Shown here in pieces: positions 11,441-23,672 of a stretch of DNA of 64,000 bases. Source of the stretch: Diphasiastrum complanatum (taxonomy: Eukaryota > Streptophyta > Lycopodiopsida > Lycopodiales > Lycopodiaceae). The stretch covers positions 57,733,982-57,797,981 of the forward strand of contig CM055099.1 in assembly GCA_029204225.1 (NCBI GenBank), in the 5' to 3' direction. A model generated the notes under the pieces. The model was not told the origin of the DNA. It worked only from the letters and a program-made list of their open reading frames with translations, and ran no database searches. The stretch's first letter is position 1, and the number at the start of each line of letters is the position of its first letter. The translations under genes were made by a program, and so were the position numbers.

Positions 11441-12380
11441 GATAAGACGTCTTGAATATAGATCAGTGATAATGAGAATACTCCTCAGGTTCACTTTGAA
11501 GATGTTAACAATGACTTTAATGCAGAAGGAATCTTTAAAAAGTTTTGAGTGAACTAACACTGTATTGAGCTGCACCAGTGTCGGGAACTAATTTTACATA
11601 TTTTGTACTGTTTTGGTACTTTTTTTGTGTTGGTGAAACACTTTAATATGAAAAATTTGTACTACAAGAACTTATCGTAAACCAATTCCGATCCTACTGA
11701 CTACCAAATTAGGTCTTTTATATTAAGTGTTTAACTTTTATTCTAAAATCTACCAAATAGGTACTATTTAGACTTCTCATGACCATATTTTATGCATAAA
11801 ACTACAAAAATTATGTACTTTTTTATTTGTGTACGCAGTTCACATACAATCCTTTGTGGTCTTTTTGGTACTATTTTAGTGTTGTTTGCCAATTGGTGGA
11901 ATCTAAGCTTTAGATACTACCAATTTTATAGAATTTGTAGTATTTTTGTAATGTTTATGTGTTCTTGAGACTTTAGAGTACCAAATATTGGTACTATTTG
12001 AACCTATCGTGTAACAATTTTGATCCTCCAGACTAGCAATTAAGGTTCTTGTACTTTCTGCATGTTTAGTACTTTTGTTTTGTTAGATGTTTTTGTACTT
12101 TAGTACTACAAGTTGCTTTGCGAATTTGGTCCTACATGTTGGTACTTTCTACCACTCTGGTACTTTGTTGCTATAAGAAGCTTTTAAACAGCTCTTTGAC
12201 GTGCAGTGAGGGGGGTTTGAAATCACTTAATGTCATGTAACATGATAAGACTTCTTGAATATAGATCAGTGGTAATGAAAATACTCCTCCACCTTGAAGA
12301 TGTTAACATTGACTTTAATGCAGAAGGAATCTTAAAGAAGTATTGAGCGAACCAACACCGTATTGAGCTAAGCTAGTGTG
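11433..12380 (+). repeat. 145-bp direct repeat pair with GGTAC-rich spacer
   Basis: A block at 11433-11580 (GTAACACGATAAGACGTCTT, then TATAGATCAGTG, AATGCAGAAGGAATCTT, GTATTGAGCT) recurs at 12236-12380 with modest divergence. The 650 bp between them are filled with TTGGTAC words and two copies of the GACTTATCGTGTAACAAT-type unit that also occurs near 3400. The structure could be subterminal repeats of a DNA transposon or a pair of short LTR-like repeats. Confidence 0.6.
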
Positions 12381-12439
12381 TTTCTCAGTGTATCCTAAAA
12401 TATAATTATACTTTATGATGTGGATTCAGCAGATTTTGT

Positions 12440-12612
<173 letters not shown>

Positions 12613-13980
12613 ATAGAGTTAAAGATAGTCAACATTTCTAATTCTAGGAAGGGGTGTAGCCCTTATTTTTTCCCTATTGAAGGCATGGTATCATAAACGG
12701 TTCTTTGTTGAACTTGAAACATTTACAAGGAAGGCCATGCCGTTGGAGAGGGAGCATTGCGGTGACATTCTGGAATAGGATACAACCGTATGGTTCGGGA
12801 ATTTTGAATAACACTCTTCATGCTTTCTTTTTCTCATTTTCTCTCGTTTGATTCATATTGCTATGAATTTTACACACAGATTATGTTTTGTTTAATGTTC
12901 AAGTAAGCTTGGATGAACTTACGTGGTAATTTTTAGGCACATTATTATGTTCTTTTAGTAAGCTGTAAGGTTTTTAGGCACATAGTTGTTTCAATTTTCA
13001 GAAGGGCTCACCCAAAAGTGCAGATATCTCTTAGATGCTTTGAGACATTGAAGCCTTATTTTGTTCAAAAACTGAAGGAGCAGTACACCTGTTGTTGTGT
13101 GTACCATATGCAAATGAAATATTTGAAGGAGACATTCAATCATATAAGACAAAACACATTTGGTCATCATGGAAAGAATCACGCCTACACATGTTCCATC
13201 TGCTGCAAAATTCAGGAATCGATATTTGCAAAGCAAAACCAATCTATTTAATTTGTCCCAGCATCAGCAATATGTGAGAATTTCTTTTATACGCAAAGCC
13301 TCCTAATTCAGAATACCATGCAAAAAAATGCTTGTTCAGGAACTGCAGTAAATGTGGCGTGCAAAGGGACTACAGTAAATGCGGCCTTTGCACGTTGCCA
13401 TTATGTCCCTCTAAGACATCAATGGACACCAAGGAGTTGTCTGTGAAGATTTTTATAGACGTTGTGTCAGGGTTTGTTGATGAGTGTGGTTCTATCAAGA
13501 AGAGAAAGGATTTGGTAGTTCAAAGAATGTGGAGCATTGCTTTTGTTGACCTGGTTTCAGCACATTTGAAAAATTTCATCAAGCATAACTTTGTGTTTCG
13601 GTGGCAATCAATTTAAAGACTGCTTGCTGAAATTTCCTTCGGATGTTGTTGTTTCAGTCATTGACTTTACTGAGAATTATTTGTTCAAGATGCAGAACGA
13701 GATACAATCCATGCATTGGTGGTCTAATCAAGTCACGATACTTGTGCACATAATGTATGTCAAAAACTCTGCAGGTGCAGCTGAAAAGACTCTTCAGTTT
13801 TACATATCAGACGATAAGTTGCATGACACCCTATTTGTATAGCACTGTCTACTACTACATGACAATTGGTTGAAAGAGAACGGGTATAATTTGAGGTGTC
13901 ATTGGGTGTGGTCAGACGGTGTGGCATCCCAATTCAAAGCTTGAAGGCCTTTTTTCTTCATGGCCAGGTATATTTATTGG

Positions 13981-14007
13981 GGGTTTAGGGTTTAGGGTTT
14001 AGGGTTT
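13981..14007 (+). repeat. Short interstitial telomere-like repeat
   Basis: Three to four units of the plant telomere repeat TTTAGGG, directly after the second transposase-like exon. It lies inside what would be an intron. Confidence 0.85.
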
Positions 14008-14039
14008 TTCTCACTATCTACTATTATTACTCTATAGTT

Positions 14040-14270
14040 TTCAGGTTTGTTACTTCAGATAGTACCAAAATTGGTACTAAACTATAAGACTTTAACTACA
14101 TAGTCCATCTTGTAGTACCAAAATACATTGTTCGGGAGTACCAATTTTGATATTATTTTTCTAATAGATATAGTACCAAACTGGGACTATACAGGACACC
14201 CAGATATAGTACCGAATTAGTAGTAGACTAGACACCAGATTCGGAACTACGGGTACTGTTTGCAAGCACT
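14040..14270 (+). repeat. GGTAC-rich block inside the transposase-like locus
   Basis: Words such as AGTACCAAAATTGGTACTA and ACCAAACTGGGACTATA alternate in both orientations, giving many small palindromes around GGTACC-like centres. The same words occur at 3100-3485, 11380-12240 and 15420-15720. Confidence 0.55.
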
Positions 14271-15239
14271 ATTTATTACAGCCTACATAAAAATAAAAAA
14301 TCTAACAATTTGTTCGCTTTTTGACCAGATATTATCACTTGACAGGTCTGCAAATGATGCATAATTTTTCTGTCTCAGGCCATGAAAAAGATGAGCACAA
14401 CAGAGCGGGCACGATCATCAAGAGAACATGAGGAGTTGAAATCAGACGGCTGGCTCTTGAAATGTTCAGCAGATGTGTTCGCATATCTGAAAGAAACATT
14501 TAGGCCAAAAGGAGAAGGTCACAACTACAATACAAGAAGGGTTTTCTGGCTAGTCAACAAGGATGAGGTGCAACGTGATGTGAAATGGGATTGTCAACCC
14601 ATCACAGGCTCACGCTCGTTCCATTGTGTTGACGGATTTTCCTAGGATAGTCCATGCTCACCACGATGTCGCACATTGTCATGTTTCTACAATTCATGTA
14701 TTGCAGGGCAATGGAGAAGATGCATGAATAGACAGCACATGGAAGAGTGAGAATATTTGTTTATCAGCCATTGCCAGAGTCAAAGGCATCTAGCAGCGAC
14801 GAAGACGATGACACTGGAGATAATGATGGTGCTTATGAATCTATGCCAATGCATAATGACACCAACTTGCCCATGTATGAGGGAAACCTTGATAGTTTGT
14901 GTGACTTGCTGTCCACTATGGACATTTTTGCGATCAAAGCAATAGAGAGGAGAGAGGATTTCTTCTTTCTTAAATGCACCAAGACGATGTACCAAGAAGC
15001 AACAACACAGAAGGATGCATGACACAACAGAATTGTCGAAGGCATGATCAAAACATACAACCTTCTAGACCAAACACAATCGGTAATGATCTATTCCCAC
15101 CTAGTGAGAGCAATCCGGCTTCCCATGGAGCCTATTCCTGGATATCATAACATGTTCCGATCATCCACCGATGTGTATGAGAACATATACAACAACATGT
15201 CGTATGAAGATGACAACGAAAGCAAGATAGCAATGTGAA

Positions 15240-16055
15240 CTAATTATAGCAGAAAGCAACGATATGTTCACTGATAACAAAAAGCAAGGATAGCACTGAA
15301 CTGATCATTTGGAGGGCAAAGCATTTATTATCCAAATTCATATTAGATAAAGTAGGCCCACGATGAGTAGGATCAAGAGGACTTGCTTAACACCTGAGAT
15401 CAGGATGCAAGTAACCTTTGTGCCTTACATTGATTTATTTGGCACTTTCATAATACTCGTTTTGAAACTGATGAGTACCAATTTGGTACTTTGGATCACT
15501 TATCTATCAGTATTATGAATTTTTTATTTATGATTTCAGACTACATTTTTTGGTACTATATGAGTCTCAATCATAGTGCTTTTAATATTGACTGAAATTG
15601 TCTTTTCCATTTGAAAAACAGATATTGCTTGTTTAAAACTCTAAAGTACCTGTACCAAATTTGGTAATTTTGGTACATTTGTAACTGTCTAAAATTGCAC
15701 TTAAGTCTCAAAAACAGATACTTCATGTGGATCTTTAACACTATATTCATCTTTAACACCTTTAATGCCCCTTCACTCTTAAGCAAAAACTAAAAACCAT
15801 CCAAGGAGCACAAACTATAACTTTAATAAACTTCACCCATACCATCATTCGTAGATCATGCTGGAATATGCATGTGAACACATACTACTAATGTTGCAAG
15901 GAGCACAAACCCTGACATCAACTTCTCCTACCCCATTTGTGACTCAAAAATCATGCTGGAATCTGGTTGTGAACATTTGTATACAATGTTGATTACATTG
16001 AGACTTTCAGTCCAGTAGTCAAGCATTCTTCTATTCAAATTTTATTATAGTTTGT
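15240..16055 (+). repeat. GGTAC-rich 3' flank of the transposase-like locus
   Basis: At 15420-15720 the ACCAATTTGGTAC-type words recur. At 15825-15995 a roughly 110-bp block is duplicated loosely (TCATGCTGGAAT, GTGAACA, AAGGAGCACAAAC in both). No gene is visible. Confidence 0.4.
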
Positions 16056-16059
16056 TGTT

Positions 16060-16680
16060 GCAACAGATTTGGAAATACATCAAATGGATGTACATACATC
16101 ATATCTCAATGGAGTTATCGAAGAAGACATTTACATGGTACAACTCAAAGGTTATATTAGCGAAGAAAACACAATCATATGTGTAAACTCCATAAAGCAC
16201 TTTATGGCTTGAAGCAATCTGCTCGAGCATGGTTTCAAAGGATCAATACTTTCCTAATTAATCACGGCTACACACCAAGCTCTTCAAGTTTGAATGTTTA
16301 CTTCAAGACAGTGCAACAGTCTTTTATAATTATCACTTTATACGTGGACGACACATTGCTTTTCGGCAACAGTATCGATTTGATAAAAGAAGGCAAGACA
16401 ATGCTATCTTCTGAATTCGACATCACCGATCTAGGCGAAGCTCATTTCTGCCCAAGAATACAAATCCACAGAGATAAAAATTAGAAGTTGATCTATATTA
16501 CTCAATAAAGGTACATCTACAATATATTAGTCAGATATAATCTGATTAATTGCATGTTACTTCTCTCACCAATGGAACCAGATCTCAAATTGTCAAAGGA
16601 CCAGTGTCCACAAACAATTCAAGAGAAGGAGCAGATGCGTGAGTATCCTTATCATTCTATAATAGGATCTTTTATGTAAA
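16060..16680 (+). pseudogene. Copia reverse transcriptase relic
   Basis: The translation reads MDVHTSYLNGVIEEDIYM, then, after a frameshift near 16180, CKLHKALYGLKQSARAWF, LYVDDTLLF (the catalytic YVDD is intact) and SEFDITDLGEAHF. The wording is closest to element E of this window. No LTRs, gag or integrase belong to it. Downstream at 16556-16630 the RNase H linker is still recognisable (SPMEPDLKLSKDQCP). Confidence 0.75.
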
Positions 16681-16699
16681 CAATGATATGTATAGAGTA

Positions 16700-17421
16700 C
16701 CAGCGAGATCATGCAAGTACCCAGAAGTACAGATATCTAATCTGATGGTATGACGTCAACAGATACATTTTAAGTCATGGCTAATCTGCCACTCTTGTAA
16801 TTCCTTGATTAGTTGTAGATGCTTAATCACTCTAATCTTAGATTTACATAGAGCGACCATACCTAATGGATGATACTTGACATATAGATCAATAGAATAT
16901 ACATACAATGTAATTAAGTAGTCTGATGCTAGTAAGCAATCCAGACAAAATACAGACAACAAGTCCGCCTGCGTGTGAGATGAGCTCTGTGATCAGGATT
17001 CATAGAGATCCAACTGTCCACTAGTAAAGTGAAACGATTACTCGTGAGAGAGCCGTGTTTCTCCCACGCCAACGCACTGCATGGATTTGCATGCAGTGCT
17101 TGAAGAAATCAGAGGAAGATCAATATAGATAATTTCTCTTGTTGCATCTGATCTCGAATGCAAATGCATCTGCTGTTACTCGTATGTCTGAGTTTTCTTG
17201 TTCATTTTAATTCTGCACCTTGGTTGAAACTATGTTGAATGCTGCATTAGTTTTATAAATGTAGATCAGCAGTGCCTGACTACATTCTGGAGGATTGCAT
17301 GAGTGATTCAGCTGGCAGTGTGCAATGATCGCATTTGAACTCTATCCGAGTTGCAAGAGGATCGTGGTTCCTTCACGAAAGCTTCGCGATCCTGATTCTC
17401 ATCAATGGTACTGAGAGCAGG
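16700..17421 (+). mobile_element. Probable 5' LTR and primer site of copia I
   Basis: Non-coding sequence that ends in TGGTACTGAGAGCAGG at 17406, a degenerate version of TGGTATCAGAGC. The gag of element I begins 100 bp further on. The left edge of the LTR is not visible to me and no second copy is present. Confidence 0.4.
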
Positions 17422-17521
17422 TCATTCTATCATAGTCTGACATAGCCAAGAAGCTAGCAGATCCAGGAGGCCAAGCATTCAAACAAACAACCATCAACAA
17501 GGGAACAGACTCCAAGAATCA

Positions 17522-18480
17522 ATGGCTTCAATCAGTAGCATACAGAGGAAGATCTGCACAATACTTGATTATTCAGGATCTAACTTTCAAACCTGGAAGT
17601 TAAGACATCTTTGATACTCAAGGGTGAAGGACTATTCCCCTGGGTGGATGGCACAGAATAAATGCCTACGACAACAAGCAAGGAGCTACGCGAATGGAGA
17701 GAGAAAAACGACAAGGCAGTAGCCTTGCTATCATCCTTCCATCGAAGATAGTCTCACACTTGACCTAGCTACACTCTCCAAAGCTAAGGAGATGTGGGAT
17801 GCATTACTCAATAGATTTCAGACGAAATCAAAAAACCAAATCATGATACTGGAAGATCAGCTGACGAATTTGCAGTGAGATGGAAAAGACCTCACTTCTT
17901 TCGTAAGAAAGATGAAGGATCTGTTTCTGTCACTACATAACTCTAGAAGAGAGAACGCTGTGTTAGCTGAGAAGCAGCTCACATACCTATTGAGAGCCTT
18001 ACCCAGATCATTCTGGACAACAAGGACCCTGCTTGCCAAAGACCCTACCATGAATCTCGAAAAGGCAATTGTTGAGATTTGAGAGGAAGTCGAGGCCAGA
18101 GAACATCTTGATCACAAAGATGGTTCTGACCAGGCCCTCTACGAGAACAAAGAAAAATCAAAGAAACAATTGAAGCCTAAGAGAGAGTCCAATCGAAGGC
18201 AGGATCATGATCAACAAGTAGAGGGAACAAGCAAAGACAACTAGAAGAGCAAAGAGAGGTCGAAACAACAAGGTGCAGACAAGAAGACTTGTGTGAGATG
18301 CAGAAGAGATAGGCATACAGTAGATACTTGTTGGCTCAATCCCAAGATTGAGTGTATCCATTGCCATAAGAAGGGTCACATAGCCATGGATTGCCGCCAA
18401 AACCCGAGAAACAATTCAGCACAGAACAGACAGGAGAACAACAATAGTTCATTCTATGTCGAGGAGTCCGAGAGCTCAAA
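17522..18480 (+). pseudogene. Copia I gag
   Basis: Starts MASISSIQRKICTILDYSG at 17522. Recognisable pieces are ILEDQLTNLQ, DGKDLTSFVRKMKDLF and LTYLLRALPRSFW, followed by two zinc-knuckle-like segments, CVRCRRDRHTVDTC and CIHCHKKGHIAMDC (18290-18395). Several stops and frameshifts interrupt it, for example at 17876-17878 (TGA for TGG), 18079-18081 and 18241-18243 (TAG). It belongs to the same family as element F and as the fragment at 55827. Confidence 0.75.
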
Positions 18481-19677
18481 AATGGGCAAAGAAAGAACAA
18501 ACAGAAATTGTTCGACCGCCTATATCTGTGAAGATGTGTGTGTAGCATCAACATCTGACACACATGAGGTGATCCTAGATTCAGGAGCCACCTCACACTT
18601 CATGACATCAATACGAATAATGTTTGATTTCAGAAGTGCATATCCCTCAAGATTCATAGTTCTTGAAGATGGATCTAGACAGCAAGTGAACGATATTGGT
18701 TCACTATGGCTCAACACCAATGACAAATACAGACGACTCGAAGACGTTCTGTTTGTGCCTACTCTGCAACAAGACTTGCTCTTTGTAGCAAGAATAGCAG
18801 ATGCAGGGGTGTGTGTGACATTTTCTGATGAAGCATGCAATGTGATTGATGCCAGTACCAGTACTTTGATCGCTCAAGGCAGAAGGAAAGGGAACCTATA
18901 TCATCTGAAGGTATGCCTACCTACAGATCAGGTGCATCAGACTCATGACGACTTGCCAGACACCCTGTGGCACATAAGACTCTGCCACATGAACTCAATG
19001 GCACTTTACCAAGAAAGCCATCATGGAGCGATAACAGGGTCAACATCAGAACGACAAAGATTCTGGAGCTAGTGCACTCTGACATCTGCGGACCATTCAA
19101 CGTGATCTCAGTAGGAGGTTCAAAGTATTATATAACCTTCATTGATGATTATAGCAAATTTGTCAGAGTGTATTTTATTCAAAATAAATCTGAAGCACTT
19201 GATAAATTCACAGAATATTTGAATTGGGTTGAAAGATGTATAGGCAGCAAAGTGAAGCAGATCAGAACAGATCGAGGTGGCAAATATATCTCAAATTGCT
19301 TCATTGACTTCTGCAATGATCGTGACATCATTCACAAAAGGACTGCAGCCTACACACCGCAGCACAATAGTGTTGTTGAACGAAAGAACAGGACCCTGAT
19401 GGAAGCAGCTAGATGCATGATGGCCTATTCGAAGGCTCCAAGGGCACTGTGGGCTGAAGCAGTAGCTACAGCCACATACATCCAGAACAGAAGCTACATC
19501 CGCATACATCCAGCCACATACAGTCTGGTGTCCCACACACGACACCACATGAGCTATGGTGGGGTAGAAAGCCCAACGTGTCTCACTTCAGAATCTTTGG
19601 CTGTGCAGCTTATGCACATATTCCTGATAAGCTTCGTAAGAAGCTTGATGAGAAAGCCGAGTAGGGATTTCTGGTAG
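18481..19677 (+). pseudogene. Copia I protease and integrase
   Basis: Protease motif ILDSGATSHFMTS at about 18570. GAG-pre-integrase LWHIRLCHMNSMALYQ at about 18965 supplies the His pair of the integrase finger, but the Cys pair that should follow is missing: the text jumps to ELVHSDICGPF near 19070 with a frame change. The core has HSD, RTDRGGKY and VVERKNRTL, that is the D, D and E of the catalytic triad. The tail is out of frame after 19550. A small deletion around 19010-19060 explains the lost Cys pair. Confidence 0.75.
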
Positions 19678-20060
19678 GTTATGACAACAACTCGTCATAC
19701 TACAGAGTCTACATGCCAGACATGAACACTGTGAAAATAGTGAGAGATGTCAGATTCGATGAGAGCGGGACAATGGCCAACGACAATCCTGTCAGCTACG
19801 AAGTTCTGGAGAGACAGTACTATGACCTGCCGCCAATGATAGAGGGAGCAGAGGACGAACACAAAAACAAATATTTTTAAGTTGTCTCCCATTCGAACGA
19901 CAAATCTGACGAAGAAAGATTCGCGAGGCAACCTGCCATCGTAGTTCTTGTAAACCAAGATGGTTCCTGACCGAGCAGAGCAGACAAGGGCAAAGACATA
20001 GCTATTCCAGGAGGATCTCGCAGAAGGTCAACAAGACCACGAAGAGAGCCAGCAAGATAT

Positions 20061-20876
20061 GTGCTAGGCAGTTTAGCTTTTACCTTAGAAGAGTTCTGCG
20101 GGTTCAGTGGCGAACCACAGACTTTCGAGGAGGCGATTGAGGGTCCAAAAAAGGACAGATGGATCCAAGCCATGAACGAAGAGATGGAGTCCATGAGGAG
20201 AAACCAGGTATGGACGTTGGAGCCATTACCACATAAGCGCAAGACTGTCAAATGCAAATGGGTCTTCAAGCTCAAATATGGACCAAACAGGAATGTGACA
20301 AAATATAAGACAAGACTGGTAGCAAAGGGATTCTCTCAGAGATATGATATTAATTATTCTAAAACCCTCTCTCCTATCATGAAACATTCGTCCCTACGTC
20401 TGTTATTTGCATATGCAGCTGCTTATGACTTCAGGATCCACATTGTGGACGAGAAGACAGCCTTCTTGCATGGCGAATTAGATGAAGAGGTCTACATGGA
20501 TCAACCCCCAGGATATGTCTCGAATTCACTTCTTGACTATGCATGCAGATTGCATAGAAGCCTCTACGATCTGAAATAATCAGTCCAAAAATGGTACAAG
20601 AAGAAAGATCAAGCCCTGAAATCATTAGGATTCAAACCTTTGTTGGCTGATTCCAATGTATATGTCAGAGTTACAGATGGGCAGATCATCATTCAAGCTG
20701 TGTATGTGGATGAGTACACTCTGATACTTTGCAGGAGTGAGCAGCTAATTACTGAAGTAAAGACAGACATCTCGAAACATTTTGAGAAAGTGGATCTAGG
20801 AGAAGCCAGGTGTTACCTAGGTTTACAAATTGAAAGGGACTATGAGGGAGGTAAGTTATACCTTCACTAGTCCAGA
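20061..20876 (+). pseudogene. Copia I reverse transcriptase
   Basis: Begins in the linker and shows NQVWTLEPLPHKRKTVKCKW, YKTRLVAKGFSQRYDINYS and EKTAFLHGELDEEVYMDQP. A TAA stop at 20577-20579 (CAA in relatives) splits the frame, which continues unchanged to 20876. The catalytic box reads YVDEYTLIL in place of YVDD, so the last aspartate is changed to glutamate. RNase H is missing: sequence after 20900 is unrelated. Confidence 0.8.
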
Positions 20877-20899
20877 TACACCCAGAAGATCCTAGAGGA

Positions 20900-21145
20900 C
20901 TTTGGGATCTGAACACTCATACTTAGTTTACAAGCTCAAAAGTAATAAACAAGCTCACAATTTTGACATTTGTCCACCCTCATAAAAAGGAGTGGATGCC
21001 AATCCACAGTCATCTCTTCTTCCCATGTCAGTGTGCATTCAGGTGGATTCGTGAAGAATGAATCCATCATGTCATCCATGTCACCCTCATCATCATGCAT
21101 TGTGAATGACACATCCTCGTGTATTGTGTCTCCTTGAGGTATATC
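20900..21145. other. Junction between copia I and copia E, no gene
   Basis: About 245 bp rich in ATC and CATC words (21050-21115) with no ORF or motif I can name. The internal part of I stops near 20900 and the LTR of E starts at 21146. Confidence 0.4.
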
Positions 21146-22176
21146 TGTTGGAGAGAGGGGGATGAACGAGAGTAGAGAAAGGTGTCGTATGTTAGAAATG
21201 AAAAACTAGCTCAAACGAGTAAGACAAACACGAACGAGAAACAAAACATGAACAGAAAGTGTTCGTGCACAGCGGAACGAGCTATACGACTCTCTCTGTA
21301 AGCATGACTATGCCTATCAGAATGAACAGAACTTTAGTGATGGAAATCGCGGTCATTTTGGATTACGCAGCCAAACATAATAAATGAAGCACTAGAAGAA
21401 CAATTTGTCACAAATAGAAAGACAAATTATGTGTTGCGAATGATTCGCGAAGAGCTAGATTGTGCTCGACTGATAATTAGTCACGAAAGATTCGCGAAAG
21501 ACAAGATTAAATGTTAGTCGTCTATTACCAAAAAGAAGAACTAGAAAGATTAGACAGAATGAATAATAAGCATAGCAATATTAACACAAATCTGAACGCA
21601 AAACAAAGAACTATATCAGATTAAGCATATCAAGTATACATGTCAATAATGTGGTAGAGCACAAGACTATAGCGGACGAAACCGCGTGCCCTACGAAGCT
21701 TATTCAATCTGTAAAGGAATGAGCCCTTATTACTGACAATAAAAAATCAATGCACAGGGCATCTACTTCGTCTATCTCACTGATAAGCTTCTGATGCTAA
21801 TTTACATACACTCTCATCTGCTCATCTTTTTTTTCAGGACTCAGTCGTCCAATACTCGACCTCTTAATTGATACTCTCTGATTCTCTCTCTGTATATATA
21901 CATAATGTTACAAGTGTGCAGATGAAGAAAGTACAGGGTGGATGTGATGTTTGTAAGAGATCATGGGTGGCTGCAGTTGTTGTCCAGTCTGTTAGCGCAA
22001 CTGCATGGGGTGAGCGTGAAGAGGGTGTGACGTCAACCTTTGCTTTTTGTCCTTTCATCGCCTGTGAGAATTTGCATGTTAATATGCAAACTGTGCGACA
22101 ACGTGAGTAAATATGTAGCATGAATGGAGGCTAATTAAAGATGGAATTTGGGAGAGTAGAGGAAACAAATCCAACA
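21146..22176 (-). repeat. 3' LTR of copia E
   Basis: 1031 bp from TGTTGGAGAG to AATCCAACA. It matches the LTR at 52705-53750 throughout, including the TTCGCGAA-type words near 21440 and 21490. The complement of a polypurine tract (CCCCCCC) follows immediately at 22176-22184, which fixes the orientation as minus. Confidence 0.85.
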
Positions 22177-22436
22177 CCCCCCCTTATCTGGATCCGTGAA
22201 CACCTTGATCTTCAGACTAAGCAATGCACAAAATTTGTTGTATGCATTAACATTGAGTGCTTTCGTGAATATGTCTGCAACCATGTCCTGCGTTCTGCAG
22301 TACATTAAGCTTACTTCCTTGTCGAGAACCTTGCCCCTGATGTAGTGATATCTGATTTCAATGTGCTTACGACTATTCCATGAGATAGGACTGCCGTTGA
22401 AGAAGAATGTAAATCTAGATGTGGATTTACGATTGT

Positions 22437-23580
22437 CTATATCTCCTCCCTAGCTTGCATCAAAATAACCATTGAGCTGATGGAGATTGTCATTGCTGAC
22501 ATCTCCATAGCAGATGCACTGGTCCATGGTACCTGAATATATCTCATGACTCGTATGAGAGCCTTCCAATGGGTAATGCCAAGATTAGCCATGTATTGGC
22601 TGAGTGAGCTTACATAAAAAGAGATATTTGGTCTTGTACAAACCACTGCATACATGAGAGATCCTAGTATCGATCGATAAGGGTATTCTCTCATTTGCTC
22701 CACTTCCTGCTTGGTCTGGGGACATTGGTCCTTTGACAGATGCAGGACTGGATCCATTGGTGAGTGAGCTAATTTACAATTCATCAAATTGTATTTGTTA
22801 AGAACATTGTGAAGATACCTTTGTTGAGTGATGTAAATCAGTCGATTTGCTTTGTCTCTGTGGATTTGAATTCCCAAATGAAAGTGAGCTTCGTCCAAAT
22901 CAATCATGTCGAAAATAGGATCTGTTTCGAATCCTTGACCATATTGGTATTGTTGCTGAAGATCAACGTATCATCCACGTATAAGGTGATGATAATGAAG
23001 GATTGATGCACTGACTTGGAATAGACGTTGCAATCAGCAGTGCTTGGTTTGAATCCTTGTTCAATGAGGAATGTGTTGATCCTCTAGAACCAAGCTCTGG
23101 CAGACTGTTTCAAGCTGTACAGTGCTTTGTGGAGTTTACAGACATGATTCTTTGTCCCTTCCAGAACGTATCCTTCGGGTTGGATCATGTAGATATCCTC
23201 TTGTATCACTCCATTTAGATAGGCTGTTTGCACATCAAGTTGATGCACTTCGAGGTCAGCAGCTGTAGCATAGACAAGAGCATTCGGATCAACGAATGTT
23301 TGATGACTGGACTAAAAGTCTCACTGTAGTCGACATTCGGGATCTGGGTGAATCCTCGTGCTACCAGTCTTGCCTTCCTTCGATCAATTGCTCCATTGGC
23401 ATTGTATTTGATCTTAAAGATCCATTTGCAATCAATGATGTTGCAGCCAATAGGAGCTTTGACTAATGACCATGTCTGGTTCTTGATCAGAGAGGAATAC
23501 TCTCTGTCCATAGCTTCTCTCCAGAGATCAGAGTCTAGTTGTCTAAGTGCCTCTTCGACTGTCGTCGGTTCCTGCATCAA
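22437..23580 (-). pseudogene. Copia E reverse transcriptase and RNase H
   Basis: Minus-strand frame at 23215-23580 gives NQTWSLVKAPIGCNIIDCKW and ARLVARGFTQIPNVDYSETF. After a frameshift near 23285 the text continues with DVQTAYLNGVIQEDIYM, and YVDD is intact near 22962-22981. The RNase H linker and start follow at 22437-22907 (DLDEAHFHLGIQIHRDK, YRSILGSLMYAVVCTRP). The RNase H core is degenerate past 22500. Confidence 0.8.
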
Positions 23581-23672
23581 GAGATCACAGACTCAAGAGT
23601 ATATTTTGTGGGCTATGTGCGCACTCAGCTTGATCTTCTGGGAAGATTTGACTAATAAACCGCTCCTGGGAT

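Larger units (their letters stand above)
13001..15238 (+). pseudogene. DDE-type transposase-like pseudogene, split by introns or frameshifts
   Basis: Pieces in order: 13001-13251, preceded by the splice acceptor-like TTTTCAG, with HPKVQISLRCFETLKPYF and a CCCVYHMQM segment; 13320-13616 with Cys pairs (CSKCGVQ, CGLCTLPLC); 13595-13965 with VIDFTENYLFKMQNEIQS and HWVWSDGVASQFK; 14382-14645 with RRVFWLVNKDEV; and 14747-15022 with an acidic patch. The DFTENY and SDG segments look like the first two catalytic acids of an RNase H-fold transposase (inference). Damage: frameshift near 13607, stops at 13840-13842 (TAG, likely CAG) and 13936-13938 (TGA, likely CGA). A donor-like AG-GTATAT follows at 13967. 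I recall similar uncharacterised proteins in seed-free plants and invertebrates, but cannot name the family. Confidence 0.55.
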
